Source: Christiangramia bathymodioli
GTDB lineage: Bacteria; Bacteroidota; Bacteroidia; Flavobacteriales; Flavobacteriaceae
Length of the DNA stretch: 64,000 bases
NCBI GenBank assembly: GCA_009735695.1
Contig: SRSL01000001.1
Coordinates: forward strand, 434,048-498,047
Direction: 5' to 3'
The position numbers and the translations under genes are program-made. How positions within the stretch are numbered: position 1 is the first letter of the stretch; each line of letters starts with the position of its first letter. The notes below the pieces were generated by a model. It had not been told where the DNA came from. It saw nothing but the letters and a program-made list of their open reading frames with translations, and did not search any database. This document shows, piece by piece, positions 37,442-45,562 of this stretch.

Positions 37442-38988
37442 ATAAAGGATTTAAAAGCCCCGTTTTTGACCATTAGCCAGAAGAAATTCCAGAAGGATTT
37501 ACTTTTATCCCGCTGTACCTTGATTTCCTTATATTGTTTTTCACCTTTCACGGCCTTATTCCGAACGATGAGGTTTGCGAGAGCTGATATGATTTTATTC
37601 TTTTGCTGGCCATCCTTCCGCAGCACCTCCACCTTGAAATCTTTGTATTCCAGCCTCATGTCTCCGGTTGCCTGGTTATTATTTCCGTAGAAATTAAAAT
37701 ACATATCCAGAATATCCCCGGTAACCTCCACATTCATAGAAGCCTTCATAAAGCGGTTCATCTGGCTGGCGTTTAAATGCCCCATTTGTCCGCTCAAATG
37801 AAAGGCATCGCTTTGATCACTAATATCGAACTGCCAGTCTATGCTCAGCGGAGCACCACGCATAAAATCGGCACTGGCCTGAACCCGGGTCTTTGGAAAA
37901 TCGTCGCGGTTCAAACCATTATTGGTGATATTGGAGATGCTTCCGTTTAAATTGGAAAATTCAACCATCCCGGTGGTTCTTCCGGGCTGGATGCGCTCTT
38001 CATATTTTAGGTAACTATCAGATATGGAAACGCTGTCTATTTCAATAAGAGCCGGCAAATTCCTGATCGCCCTGCTGTAAAGAGGCTTAAAACTGTTATC
38101 ATCTGGCGGTATTTTATCGCGATAGATATAAAGATCGGCCTGGTGGATAGATAACAATGAATTCTGAATTTTCAAGCTGTCGTTCTGAAGGCTCCAGTTA
38201 AAATTGTTTACACTAATGGAATCAATCTGAAGATCATAACGGTCCTTTTCAACTTCGATAGTTTCCTGGTGACGCGATTTGGAGTATTTCGGGATGATCT
38301 GCAAATCGCTTATGGTGAGATCCTGATCCTTCATTTGAAGATTTCCGAAGCTTAAATAATGCTGCTCATCCATTTCATAGAACAAACTATCCACCTGCAG
38401 CAGCTGCAAATCATATTCAAAAGGTACCGCCTGCTTTAAACTGGCAGAATCCAGCCGAACCTGGTTCATCTGAAGTTCATTCAATTTTGCAAAAAGCCGG
38501 TGTTCTGAAGTATCGGTTTCAGAGATCTGGAACGTACCGCCTTTCACCCTTACTTTTTTAATAAGGATCTGTTCCTTTAATTTTTTAGGGTTTTCAGCCT
38601 TCGCGGAATCCTTCTGTTGTTTCTGAGATTCATAAATAGCGACTTCCGGATTTGAAATAAAAAGTTCACCAACCTGAATATTCTTATTTGTGATATATTC
38701 CCAGATCCCGATATCATTCAGCAACAGCGTATCTACCTTAAAACTTTTGTTCCCTAGTTTTACCGAAGCCTGGATTACCTCGGCCTTACGGTCTAGGAGT
38801 TTCACATCTACCTTTTCATAAGTGGTTCGGGCGCGGGTGAGCTTATCTTCGAGTGTTTGTTTGATCCTCCCTTCCAGAAAATTATTTAGTAAAACTAAAG
38901 CGAGAGCGAGTACTCCTATGGCAATGAGAATATAAACAGCAATTTTCTTTGGTCTTTTCAAATTTTCGTTAGTTGATTTAAAATCCAA
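37438..38988 (-). CDS. AsmA-like inner-membrane-anchored protein
   Basis: Product of 516 residues with one N-terminal membrane helix (KKIAVYILIAIGVLALALVL) and a long beta-rich periplasmic part resembling AsmA/DUF748 proteins (YEKVDVKLLDRKAEVIQASV, VGELFISNPEVAIYES, KVRVKGGTFQISETDTSEH). Proteins of this type bridge or shape the envelope, and some move lipids between membranes. The assignment is at fold level only. The start is TTG at 38988; no in-frame ATG precedes it. Its stop overlaps the stop of the universal stress protein gene by four bases. Confidence 0.7.
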   Translation of the reverse strand: MDFKSTNENLKRPKKIAVYILIAIGVLALALVLLNNFLEGRIKQTLEDKLTRARTTYEKVDVKLLDRKAEVIQASVKLGNKSFKVDTLLLNDIGIWEYITNKNIQVGELFISNPEVAIYESQKQQKDSAKAENPKKLKEQILIKKVRVKGGTFQISETDTSEHRLFAKLNELQMNQVRLDSASLKQAVPFEYDLQLLQVDSLFYEMDEQHYLSFGNLQMKDQDLTISDLQIIPKYSKSRHQETIEVEKDRYDLQIDSISVNNFNWSLQNDSLKIQNSLLSIHQADLYIYRDKIPPDDNSFKPLYSRAIRNLPALIEIDSVSISDSYLKYEERIQPGRTTGMVEFSNLNGSISNITNNGLNRDDFPKTRVQASADFMRGAPLSIDWQFDISDQSDAFHLSGQMGHLNASQMNRFMKASMNVEVTGDILDMYFNFYGNNNQATGDMRLEYKDFKVEVLRKDGQQKNKIISALANLIVRNKAVKGEKQYKEIKVQRDKSKSFWNFFWLMVKNGAFKSFI

Positions 38989-39118
38989 TTTACAATTCAG
39001 GCCCTTTCCACAACAGCGTTTAAGAGTTTTTAACTTAAAAGTTTGTGAGCCAGAAGTTATGCAAGTTAAATTTTCGTCAAACTTGATTTGGCCATTTCCC
39101 GGTATGGAAATTGGTAAC

Positions 39119-39126
39119 TATATTTG
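39119..39126 (+). promoter_or_regulatory. -7 promoter box of the 71-residue membrane protein gene
   Basis: TATATTTG is a perfect TAnnTTTG, 19 bases before the ATG at 39146. No TTG was found at ideal spacing. Confidence 0.45.
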
Positions 39127-39145
39127 AACAGTTCAAAAATCAAAT

Positions 39146-39361
39146 ATGTTTTTCAAGGTAGGAATCAAAGTTTTATTTATAGCGGTGGAGATCTTTTTAG
39201 GTTTCTACAGCCTGGTGATCAGCGATAATTTATTGCTGAAGTTTGCATTTTTTGTTGTGACCGCCGGCATCATCGCTTTTATCATGCTGAAAAGCATCGG
39301 TAAGATTCTGCCTGTTGATAAAGATTACTACTCGACCGAAACAGATCTGGAAGAGAATTAA
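39146..39361 (+). CDS. Small two-helix membrane protein, unknown
   Basis: Product of 71 residues with two hydrophobic helices (about 4-26 and 29-50) and an acidic tail (DKDYYSTETDLEEN). I do not recognise the family. Support as a real gene comes from the -7 box just upstream, an ATG start, sensible membrane topology and a strong terminator 20 bases after the stop. Confidence 0.65.
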   Translation: MFFKVGIKVLFIAVEIFLGFYSLVISDNLLLKFAFFVVTAGIIAFIMLKSIGKILPVDKDYYSTETDLEEN

Positions 39362-39381
39362 TAAGAATTACTATAATCGAA

Positions 39382-39415
39382 AAATCCGTCGGCAACCCCG
39401 GCGGATTTTTTTTAT
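39382..39415 (+). terminator. Rho-independent terminator after the small membrane protein gene
   Basis: AAATCCGTCGG, loop CAACC, CCGGCGGATTT, then TTTTTATTTT. An 11-pair stem with one G-U pair. Confidence 0.9.
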
Positions 39416-39443
39416 TTTACCAACTGATAAAATTCAAACCAAT

Positions 39444-40061
39444 ATGAGGCTAATTTGCCTGGCCGACACTCATAACCAACATCGAGACCTGGAAATTCCT
39501 GAAGGAGATATCCTTATTCACGCGGGTGATTGCACCGATGGAGGATCGGCCAGGGAAAGCCTGGATTTTCTGGATTGGTTACATCAGCAGCCTCATATGC
39601 ATAAAATCCTGATTCCGGGAAATCATGATTTCTTTTTTGAAAAATCTGAAAACAAAAATAAGATCCCTGATGACATCCATGTTTTAATAGGTAAGGCTTT
39701 GGAAATAGAAGGAATAAAATTCTGGGGCTCGCCTTATACCCCAGGTATGGCCAACTGGGCTTTTCACCGCGAGCGTGGTGCAGACCTTAGAGGGCACTGG
39801 GAAAAAATTCCCCGGGACACCCAGGTACTTATCACCCACACTCCACCATATGGCATTCTTGACGATACCGCACGCGGACTCAAACTAGGCTGCGAGGAAC
39901 TGGCCGCAGCCCTGGAATCACTCAAACCTGATTTTCATTTATTTGGCCATATTCACCACGCTGCAGGCAGCAAAACTTTTTCAAATACTAAATTTTTTAA
40001 CCTTTCTGTTCTGGACGAACGATTCCGCATCATGAACGAACCGGCCGTTATAGACCTGTAA
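39444..40061 (+). CDS. Calcineurin-like metallophosphoesterase (MPPED-type)
   Basis: Product of 205 residues from ATG 39444 (MRLICLADTHNQH). The frame is open further upstream but runs through the terminator at 39382-39415, so the longer form is rejected. All metal-site blocks are present: ADTHNQH, GDCTDGG, IPGNHDFFFE, ITHTPPYG and FGHIHHAAG. It most resembles the small MPPED/239AB class of phosphodiesterases. It is cytoplasmic and its natural substrate is unknown. A -7 box is not obvious in the short gap between terminator and start. Confidence 0.9.
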   Translation: MRLICLADTHNQHRDLEIPEGDILIHAGDCTDGGSARESLDFLDWLHQQPHMHKILIPGNHDFFFEKSENKNKIPDDIHVLIGKALEIEGIKFWGSPYTPGMANWAFHRERGADLRGHWEKIPRDTQVLITHTPPYGILDDTARGLKLGCEELAAALESLKPDFHLFGHIHHAAGSKTFSNTKFFNLSVLDERFRIMNEPAVIDL

Positions 40062-40197
40062 ATGTGATCATAAGGATCCTTCCCGTTATAAACCGAAGTT
40101 AAAAATTTATTAACTAAGCATTTATTAGTTTTTTTTTAACAGCTTTTGCACTGGCTATAAGTATTTTAGCCCTATCGAATATGACGAAAAAAAGACT

Positions 40198-40527
40198 ATG
40201 AATAGAATGACTACTCCAGAAATAATAGACGAGCTAAAGAATCTCATTTCGTTCAGCGTACAGGATAGAAACGTGGAGAATAACGGTTTCCAGACGCTTC
40301 ATCGCTCTATTGTGAAGAAGTATTTTGATGCTAAACAGGTCGTAATTAATTATAAAGATCAAACCATCGACCTGAAACTTCCGGTAGGTCAGCGAAAATA
40401 TACCAGCATCACCTTTGAGTGTCAGGATATCGAGCGATTTTTAAAATCCTGCCTGAAAAAGGATGAGAAAAGCCTTTTCTATTATCAGAGTCTGCTTTCT
40501 AACTATAATGTGACTTCCGCCGCTTAA
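40198..40527 (+). CDS. Protein of unknown function, 109 residues
   Basis: Product of 109 residues, soluble, with alternating charged helices and strands (FQTLHRSIVKKYFDAKQVVI, LPVGQRKYTSITFECQDIER). I do not recognise it. ATG at 40198, with a second ATG three codons later. It is followed by a good terminator at 40556-40583 and is convergent with the response-regulator gene. Supported by length, an ordinary amino-acid mix and this terminator. Confidence 0.6.
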   Translation: MNRMTTPEIIDELKNLISFSVQDRNVENNGFQTLHRSIVKKYFDAKQVVINYKDQTIDLKLPVGQRKYTSITFECQDIERFLKSCLKKDEKSLFYYQSLLSNYNVTSAA

Positions 40528-40555
40528 TAGCGAATCCAAAATAAAATTTAAACAA

Positions 40556-40583
40556 AAGTTCGGTCCCTACGCCGGACTTTTTT
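40556..40583. terminator. Terminator between convergent genes
   Basis: AAGTTCGG, TCCCTACG loop, CCGGACTT, then TTTTTTG on the plus strand. It serves the 109-residue gene and overlaps the 3' end of the response-regulator gene. The A-rich left flank may let it work on the other strand too. Confidence 0.75.
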
Positions 40584-40965
40584 GTTTCACAGCAGCAACG
40601 ATCTCCCTTAATTTCGCCACATTCAGCGGTTTTGATAAGAATCCCTTGACTCCCGGGAATTCTTTCACCGTCTGCTTATCGGAATAAGCGATGGATGAAG
40701 TAACTATATAGATGTTGCTTCGATGGTATAATCCAGGAAACAGTTCTTCCAGTTCTTTCAGCAATTGCCAGCCATCCATTAAAGGCATATTAATATCCAG
40801 CAAAATAAAATCAGGGAGGGATTCAGCACTTTTCAATCCAGCCAGAGCATCAACCGGACTGGTATAATAAGAAGCTTCCGTAAAAACCTCAGCCCTTGAA
40901 ATGAATTTCCTGATGATGGTTTGATAAACCTCATCGTCGTCTATGACCACTACACTTCTTCTCAT
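40567..40965 (-). CDS. Single-domain response regulator
   Basis: Product of 132 residues, one receiver domain with no output domain: the acidic pair VVIDDDEVYQ, the phosphorylated Asp in FILLDINMPLMDGW (about residue 60), a Thr/Ser in IVTSSIA, and Lys in GFLSKPLN. Its ATG overlaps the stop of the histidine-kinase gene by four bases, so the two are translationally coupled and probably form one phosphorelay. Output must be by protein contact or further phosphotransfer. Confidence 0.93.
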   Translation of the reverse strand: MRRSVVVIDDDEVYQTIIRKFISRAEVFTEASYYTSPVDALAGLKSAESLPDFILLDINMPLMDGWQLLKELEELFPGLYHRSNIYIVTSSIAYSDKQTVKEFPGVKGFLSKPLNVAKLREIVAAVKQKSPA

Positions 40966-43310
40966 TTAAAACTCACTATAAATTTAGTCCCTTTACCGGG
41001 TTTACTTTCTACTTCCACAGTTCCGCCCATGGCATTGATCTGATTTTTGGTAATGAATAAACCTACTCCCCTGGCATCGCTTCGGCCGGAAAAGGTCTTA
41101 TACAATCCAAATATCTTATCTCCATGTCGATCCAGGTCAATGCCAATTCCGTTATCGCAGATCTCCAGATGCCAGCGACCATCTTCCTGATAAGCTTTTA
41201 GATGGATCACAGGTTTGCGGGCCTCATCGGCATAGCGAATGGCGTTGGTAAGGAAATTCAGGATCACACTTTCCATATAGGCCGGGTTAAAGTCTACCTG
41301 CATCTCTTCAGGAATGTCGATAATGATTTCTGCTTTCGATTTGCATACCTGGTGTTTCAGTATCTCAAGAGTTTGATTCACTACATCGAGAACTTTAATA
41401 GATTCAATCCCGATGTCCAGATTAGTATTTATAGAAACCACTTCATTTAGATCACTAAGGGACTGGTCCAGGTTATTCGAAACCTTTCCTAACATGCCCA
41501 GGTAATTCCGCTTTTCCTCATCGCATTCCTCATCCTTCAGTAATTCTAAAATAGACTGCATATTACTTGAATGCGACCTCAGGTTATGGGAAACGATATA
41601 GGCAAAATTCAGCAGTCGTTTATTCTGCTCCATGACCAGTTCATAAGATTTTACCAGGTTGAGCTCCGCCTCCCGCTTTTCAGTAATATCCCTAAGATTG
41701 ATCACAAAACCATTCACATGTTCAGTATCCAGCAAATTGGTAAGCGTGGCATTCACCCAGAACCAGTTCTCCCTGGCGTCCTTTACTCGCAGGATAATAT
41801 CGGTGATAGGCTGTTTGGGATGCGCGTAACTTTCTTCCACCTTCTGCCTTAACAGCTCATGCTCCTCGGGATGTATATAATGTAAAACCCCGTTTTCCTG
41901 GAAATCTATCTTATCATAGCTGGAAACCTTAGTAAGGGTGGGGGAATGATAAAGCACCTGATTTTCTGCATTGATGATCATGATGATCTCGTCTGAATTT
42001 TCCACCAGAGAGCGAAAGCGCTTCTCATTATCCTTTAACCGCTTTTTGGCTTCTACCCTTGCTGAAACGTCCTCCACCAGGGCGATATGGGAGGTCGCCT
42101 TTTCACCTTTTGGCCAGAGAGCCGAAACGTTCAGGTTGATCCAGATCTCCTTTCCATCTTTCCGGATCAATCTTTTCCGAAGGCTGTATTCCCTGATCCG
42201 GTTTTCCCGAAGATCATGCATCAGCTCCAGATTATTCTCGATGTCTTCCGGATGGGAGATCTCCGTATGATTCTTGTTATCCAGTTCAGCTTTTGAATAA
42301 CCCAGCAGTTGCCTGAATTTTTTGTTGGTTTCCAGGATCTCGCCAGTTTGAGTATTTACCCTTGCCATTCCAATTGCCGCCTGGTTAAAGATTGTTCGGA
42401 AACGCATTTCCGTTTCAGCCAGCTCCTCCGCCTTTTGCTGAAGTTTCCTGGCTAAAAGGGCTGGTTGTTTTAAAGCGTTAAAAATGATCCAGCCAAAAGA
42501 AGCCGACATTATTAAGATAAGTATCCCAACCGGGATGATCGCGTAGAATGGTTGAAGAGGATTCGAGGGATAAATATAAATTTTCCAGTCGCCATCCGGT
42601 AGGTTGATCACTTCTGAAAAGCTCGCGTCATGCAGGTCGGCTCCTTCAAGGAAAAAACGTTCAGTTCCTTCTACGGGATCCGTTTTTGAAAACTGAAACT
42701 GATATTTTTCGCCGCTTAGGTTTTTGATCCCTGACTGGTCGATAAGATTATCAAAATCAATAAGCACCGCTACAAAACCCCAGAAATCATTTTCCTGGAA
42801 AACCGGCAACCTTCCTATCACTGCCATTCCGCCCTGCTTCAGTTCCAATGGCCCGGCAAAGAACATGCGCCTTTGCTCAATAGCTTTGAAAGCTTCCTGG
42901 TTTCGGGTAGAATCTGCCAGAATATTATAATTGAGCGCTTCTTTGTTAGGCTCGAATGGATAGACCTCTGCAATGATGCCTTTGGGTACGATTTGAACCG
43001 CGTCTATATTAGGATTGTTATCTACCAGCTGGGGAGCGATCTCCTCGAAGTTCCGGAATTCCCCGTTTTCATCTACCTGCAAGGCAAGCGAGATCGCTGC
43101 CGAATAGGAATATTTTAAAGACTGTTCGATGTTTTGCTCCACCACCTCAATGATACCGGCCATTTCCTGCTGCCTGCTTTCCAGGAGAATCTGATATCGC
43201 TGCCAGAGCATAAAGAGTCCGGTGATTAGCAGGCAGAGTCCTGCAAGGAGCCCGAACAAAAAAGGTTTCGTTCGGGATGTCCCATAGACTCTGTAGGGTT
43301 TAAGTCTCAT
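40962..43310 (-). CDS. Membrane histidine kinase with CHASE and two PAS domains
   Basis: Product of 782 residues from ATG 43310 (a TTG 14 codons upstream is possible). Layout: membrane helix (FLFGLLAGLCLLITGLFML), periplasmic CHASE sensor (about 60-240; NPNIDAVQIVPKGIIAEVYP, MFFAGPLELKQGGMAVIG), second membrane helix (PVGILILIMSASFGWIIF), two PAS/PAC units (about 295-420 and 425-545), coiled coil, then the kinase. The His box reads SHNLRSHSSN, where many kinases have Pro after the LRx. N, G1 and G2 boxes are NFLTNAIRY, CDNGIGID and GVGLFITK. CHASE domains bind small extracellular ligands. Paired with the receiver gene directly downstream. Confidence 0.93.
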   Translation of the reverse strand: MRLKPYRVYGTSRTKPFLFGLLAGLCLLITGLFMLWQRYQILLESRQQEMAGIIEVVEQNIEQSLKYSYSAAISLALQVDENGEFRNFEEIAPQLVDNNPNIDAVQIVPKGIIAEVYPFEPNKEALNYNILADSTRNQEAFKAIEQRRMFFAGPLELKQGGMAVIGRLPVFQENDFWGFVAVLIDFDNLIDQSGIKNLSGEKYQFQFSKTDPVEGTERFFLEGADLHDASFSEVINLPDGDWKIYIYPSNPLQPFYAIIPVGILILIMSASFGWIIFNALKQPALLARKLQQKAEELAETEMRFRTIFNQAAIGMARVNTQTGEILETNKKFRQLLGYSKAELDNKNHTEISHPEDIENNLELMHDLRENRIREYSLRKRLIRKDGKEIWINLNVSALWPKGEKATSHIALVEDVSARVEAKKRLKDNEKRFRSLVENSDEIIMIINAENQVLYHSPTLTKVSSYDKIDFQENGVLHYIHPEEHELLRQKVEESYAHPKQPITDIILRVKDARENWFWVNATLTNLLDTEHVNGFVINLRDITEKREAELNLVKSYELVMEQNKRLLNFAYIVSHNLRSHSSNMQSILELLKDEECDEEKRNYLGMLGKVSNNLDQSLSDLNEVVSINTNLDIGIESIKVLDVVNQTLEILKHQVCKSKAEIIIDIPEEMQVDFNPAYMESVILNFLTNAIRYADEARKPVIHLKAYQEDGRWHLEICDNGIGIDLDRHGDKIFGLYKTFSGRSDARGVGLFITKNQINAMGGTVEVESKPGKGTKFIVSFK

Positions 43311-43352
43311 TAATAGGTTTAGGGCTTTTGAAAATAGATTTTCGGAGAGCAA

Positions 43353-44004
43353 ATATAGTTAAAACACTGAGAATGGGAAGGTTGTTTTAAAGCAGGCACC
43401 CCCATTAAATCTGGGTTTAGCTATAGAATTAAAATTTCGTGGAATAGAGTTAATGAAACGGAGAGTGGAGAGAGGAGAGTGGAAAGTGACCTATTAATTG
43501 TTTATTGATTATTGCTCATTGTTTATTGTTTAGGGTTTGGGGCTCGCCCGGCGGAGCTTGAGTGGAGGAAGGTGTTGGCTGTTTGGGTTATTTGTGAATT
43601 AAGTGGAAAGCGGAAAGTGGAAAGCGGAAAGCGGAAAGTGGAAAGTGGAGAGTTGTCTGTTATGGGTTGTGAGTTCAATTTATATTGTTTATTGGTTAGT
43701 GTTTGCTGTGTGTTGTTTAACGTTAAATTTCAATTACAATAGTCTGATTTCTTATACATGATGTCTGGCTGAGCGGAGTCGAAGCCTCTAAGGCAAGGAT
43801 TTGACCGCCGGAGCTTCGCGAAGCTTTATTCCGTCCTTCAAACTTCGTATTCTATAATTCCAACTTCGTCCTTCGTAATTCGTACTTCCTTTGATCCTAT
43901 GAATCAGGAAGCTTTTGCTTATCTAGGAAATCCTATAGTACTTTTTAACTCCTTTCATTTGTAACTTTTCTACTTTCAAACTTTTCAACTTTCAAACTAA
44001 TCAC
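43353..44004. other. Gene-free, repeat-rich region at the left border of the polysaccharide locus
   Basis: About 650 bases with no credible gene. It holds purine-rich tracts (GAGAGTGGAGAGAGGAGAGT near 43460), a 7-base tandem array (43603-43651), GC-rich inverted bits (CGCCGGAGCTTCGCGAAGC near 43808), and pyrimidine-rich repeats of ACTTTTCAACTTTCAAAC type near 43965-43998. Several of these modules recur in opposite orientation at 62761-62910 on the other side of the locus. Confidence 0.6.
43603..43651. repeat. Heptamer tandem repeat, 7 units
   Basis: Seven consecutive 7-base units of the form GYGGAAA (order GTGGAAA, GCGGAAA, GTGGAAA, GCGGAAA, GCGGAAA, GTGGAAA, GTGGAGA). Counted by eye from the sequence. 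Confidence 0.9.
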
Positions 44005-44029
44005 AAAAAAACCCGGAACAAAGTCCGGG
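44005..44029 (-). terminator. Terminator at the end of the polysaccharide locus
   Basis: Minus strand: CCCGGA, CTTTGT, TCCGGG, then TTTTTTTG. It lies 22 bases after the stop of the Wzi-like gene. Confidence 0.85.
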
Positions 44030-44051
44030 ATTGAATAGGTTTATTAAAATT

Positions 44052-45404
44052 TTAAAAATTTTTAGCTAGGCTTATTCCAGTACCGTACACAGGTTTGGAA
44101 ATATTAGAATATTCGCTTCCCAGAATAATCTTTAGGTTAAATGGATTATTTATCAGATCCATCTCATATTTTAAATAGACTTCCTCGCGGTGCGGCTTAT
44201 ATTCTGAAGACAAGGTTCCTTCTTTTTTCACAAAAGATGCCATAAACCGGTAGGGCATCGTGTAATTACCATCAAACTTTAAATTACCAGAAACTCCAGT
44301 ATGATGAGCAATAAATTTGTTACCAACTATCAAGGGTATGTCTTCATTAAAATCAAAAAATGGTAATCCAATAATTCGATTTTGATACGTCCATCCCGAC
44401 CTATAAATGCCATTCCAGAAATAATAGTCGTTTTTATGTGGTGCTGAACTATTCTGACTTTGATTTTTAGTGTAGAAAAACTCATAGATCCAATTCTGGA
44501 TAATTCCATTTTTATCCATATTCTCTAGAAATACGCCATATCTGCCATCCGGGAAATTAGCAAACCTGCTACCGGTACCATCTTCGAAAAAGTGATTATA
44601 TATAAACTTCAAATTAAAACCTGAAAAGCTTCGTGAAACATACAGTTCATAGGTGCCTAATTGACTGCCGGCAACATTTATCTGGTCACTTTCATTGGCA
44701 TCCTCCCCACCTTTTCTTCCAGTAATTACTCTTAAATAATCTTCTATCCCATCCGCTTGGGGTCCCAGGTTTGGAGAATCTCCTCCCCACTGCGCAAAAT
44801 GTTTGATCCCTCCCTTTAAATGCCAGGAATCATCAGGCCGATATACCAGGTACAAACTTTTAGAATGCAAGCGTGTCCCTTTTACATATCTATCATTCCC
44901 CATCAGGTATTCTTCCCACGAAAATTCAAAACCCCATTTATTATTTTCATTTAAATAAACAGGCTTTGAGGTTTGAATCTGTATGCCGGGCATCGGCCGG
45001 GCATTTAGAGACCAGGCAAAATTCTCGTTAGTAGCACTTAGACCATTATAAACCTCAGGTTCCTGCTTTCTACCCACAATAACCTGAAGCCATGAATATT
45101 TAAAATCTGCATAAAGTTCATCGATATAATCTTTATTCAAATAATCATCCTGATATAATAATCCTCCACCAATCTCCAGGCTGGCTTTATTAGAAACTTT
45201 ATAATTCATTTTCCCGCTAATCCAGCCGGCAATATTGGTTTCTTCAGAGACCCTCCCTCTTTGGTTACTATAGAACCAAAATGGTAATTTTTCTTTATTC
45301 GAATAATATCCCTGAAGATTTAGGCTACCTGAAAACTCCACCTGAGAGAATACCTGGAAATAGGATATTAATAGTATGCCTAATAAGCTTATTTTAATTT
45401 TCAA
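44052..45404 (-). CDS. wzi: Wzi-family capsule assembly outer-membrane protein
   Basis: Product of 450 residues with signal peptide (KIKISLLGILLISYFQVFSQ) and a beta-barrel pattern throughout, ending in a long terminal strand region. Segments such as YADFKYSWLQVIVGRKQEPE, TRLHSKSLYLVYRPDDSWHL and GGIKHFAQWGG fit the Wzi-like capsule assembly family, which helps hold or organise polysaccharide at the cell surface. The start is TTG at 45404, with no in-frame ATG nearby. It follows Wzc, but a strong hairpin (45425-45458) lies between them, so its expression may depend on read-through or its own promoter. Confidence 0.78.
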   Translation of the reverse strand: MKIKISLLGILLISYFQVFSQVEFSGSLNLQGYYSNKEKLPFWFYSNQRGRVSEETNIAGWISGKMNYKVSNKASLEIGGGLLYQDDYLNKDYIDELYADFKYSWLQVIVGRKQEPEVYNGLSATNENFAWSLNARPMPGIQIQTSKPVYLNENNKWGFEFSWEEYLMGNDRYVKGTRLHSKSLYLVYRPDDSWHLKGGIKHFAQWGGDSPNLGPQADGIEDYLRVITGRKGGEDANESDQINVAGSQLGTYELYVSRSFSGFNLKFIYNHFFEDGTGSRFANFPDGRYGVFLENMDKNGIIQNWIYEFFYTKNQSQNSSAPHKNDYYFWNGIYRSGWTYQNRIIGLPFFDFNEDIPLIVGNKFIAHHTGVSGNLKFDGNYTMPYRFMASFVKKEGTLSSEYKPHREEVYLKYEMDLINNPFNLKIILGSEYSNISKPVYGTGISLAKNF

Positions 45405-45418
45405 ATTGTATGCGTTTA

Positions 45419-45458
45419 TAAAAAAGAATAGCTTAAAGTAAAAACTTTAAGCTATTCT
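45419..45458 (-). terminator. Strong hairpin between wzc and wzi
   Basis: Minus strand: AGAATAGCTTAAAGT, TTTT, ACTTTAAGCTATTCT, then TTTTTATAAACG. A perfect 15-pair stem, only about 15 bases before the wzi start. Either the operon ends here or read-through is regulated. Confidence 0.8.
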
Positions 45459-45562
45459 AAAATGTTGATTTTATTATACTATAATTACTGTATGCACTTA
45501 GAAAATTTCAGCAAAACCAATCAATTGATTAGTGTTAATTGTTAACTGATCATTGCATTTAC

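Noticed and set aside
39315-39443. N-terminal extension of the metallophosphoesterase
   Set aside because: The extension runs through a clear terminator and overlaps the preceding gene; the family start is at ATG 39444.
43512-43742. Open frame of 76 codons in the repeat-rich gap
   Set aside because: It reads through the heptamer array and has no protein-like features.
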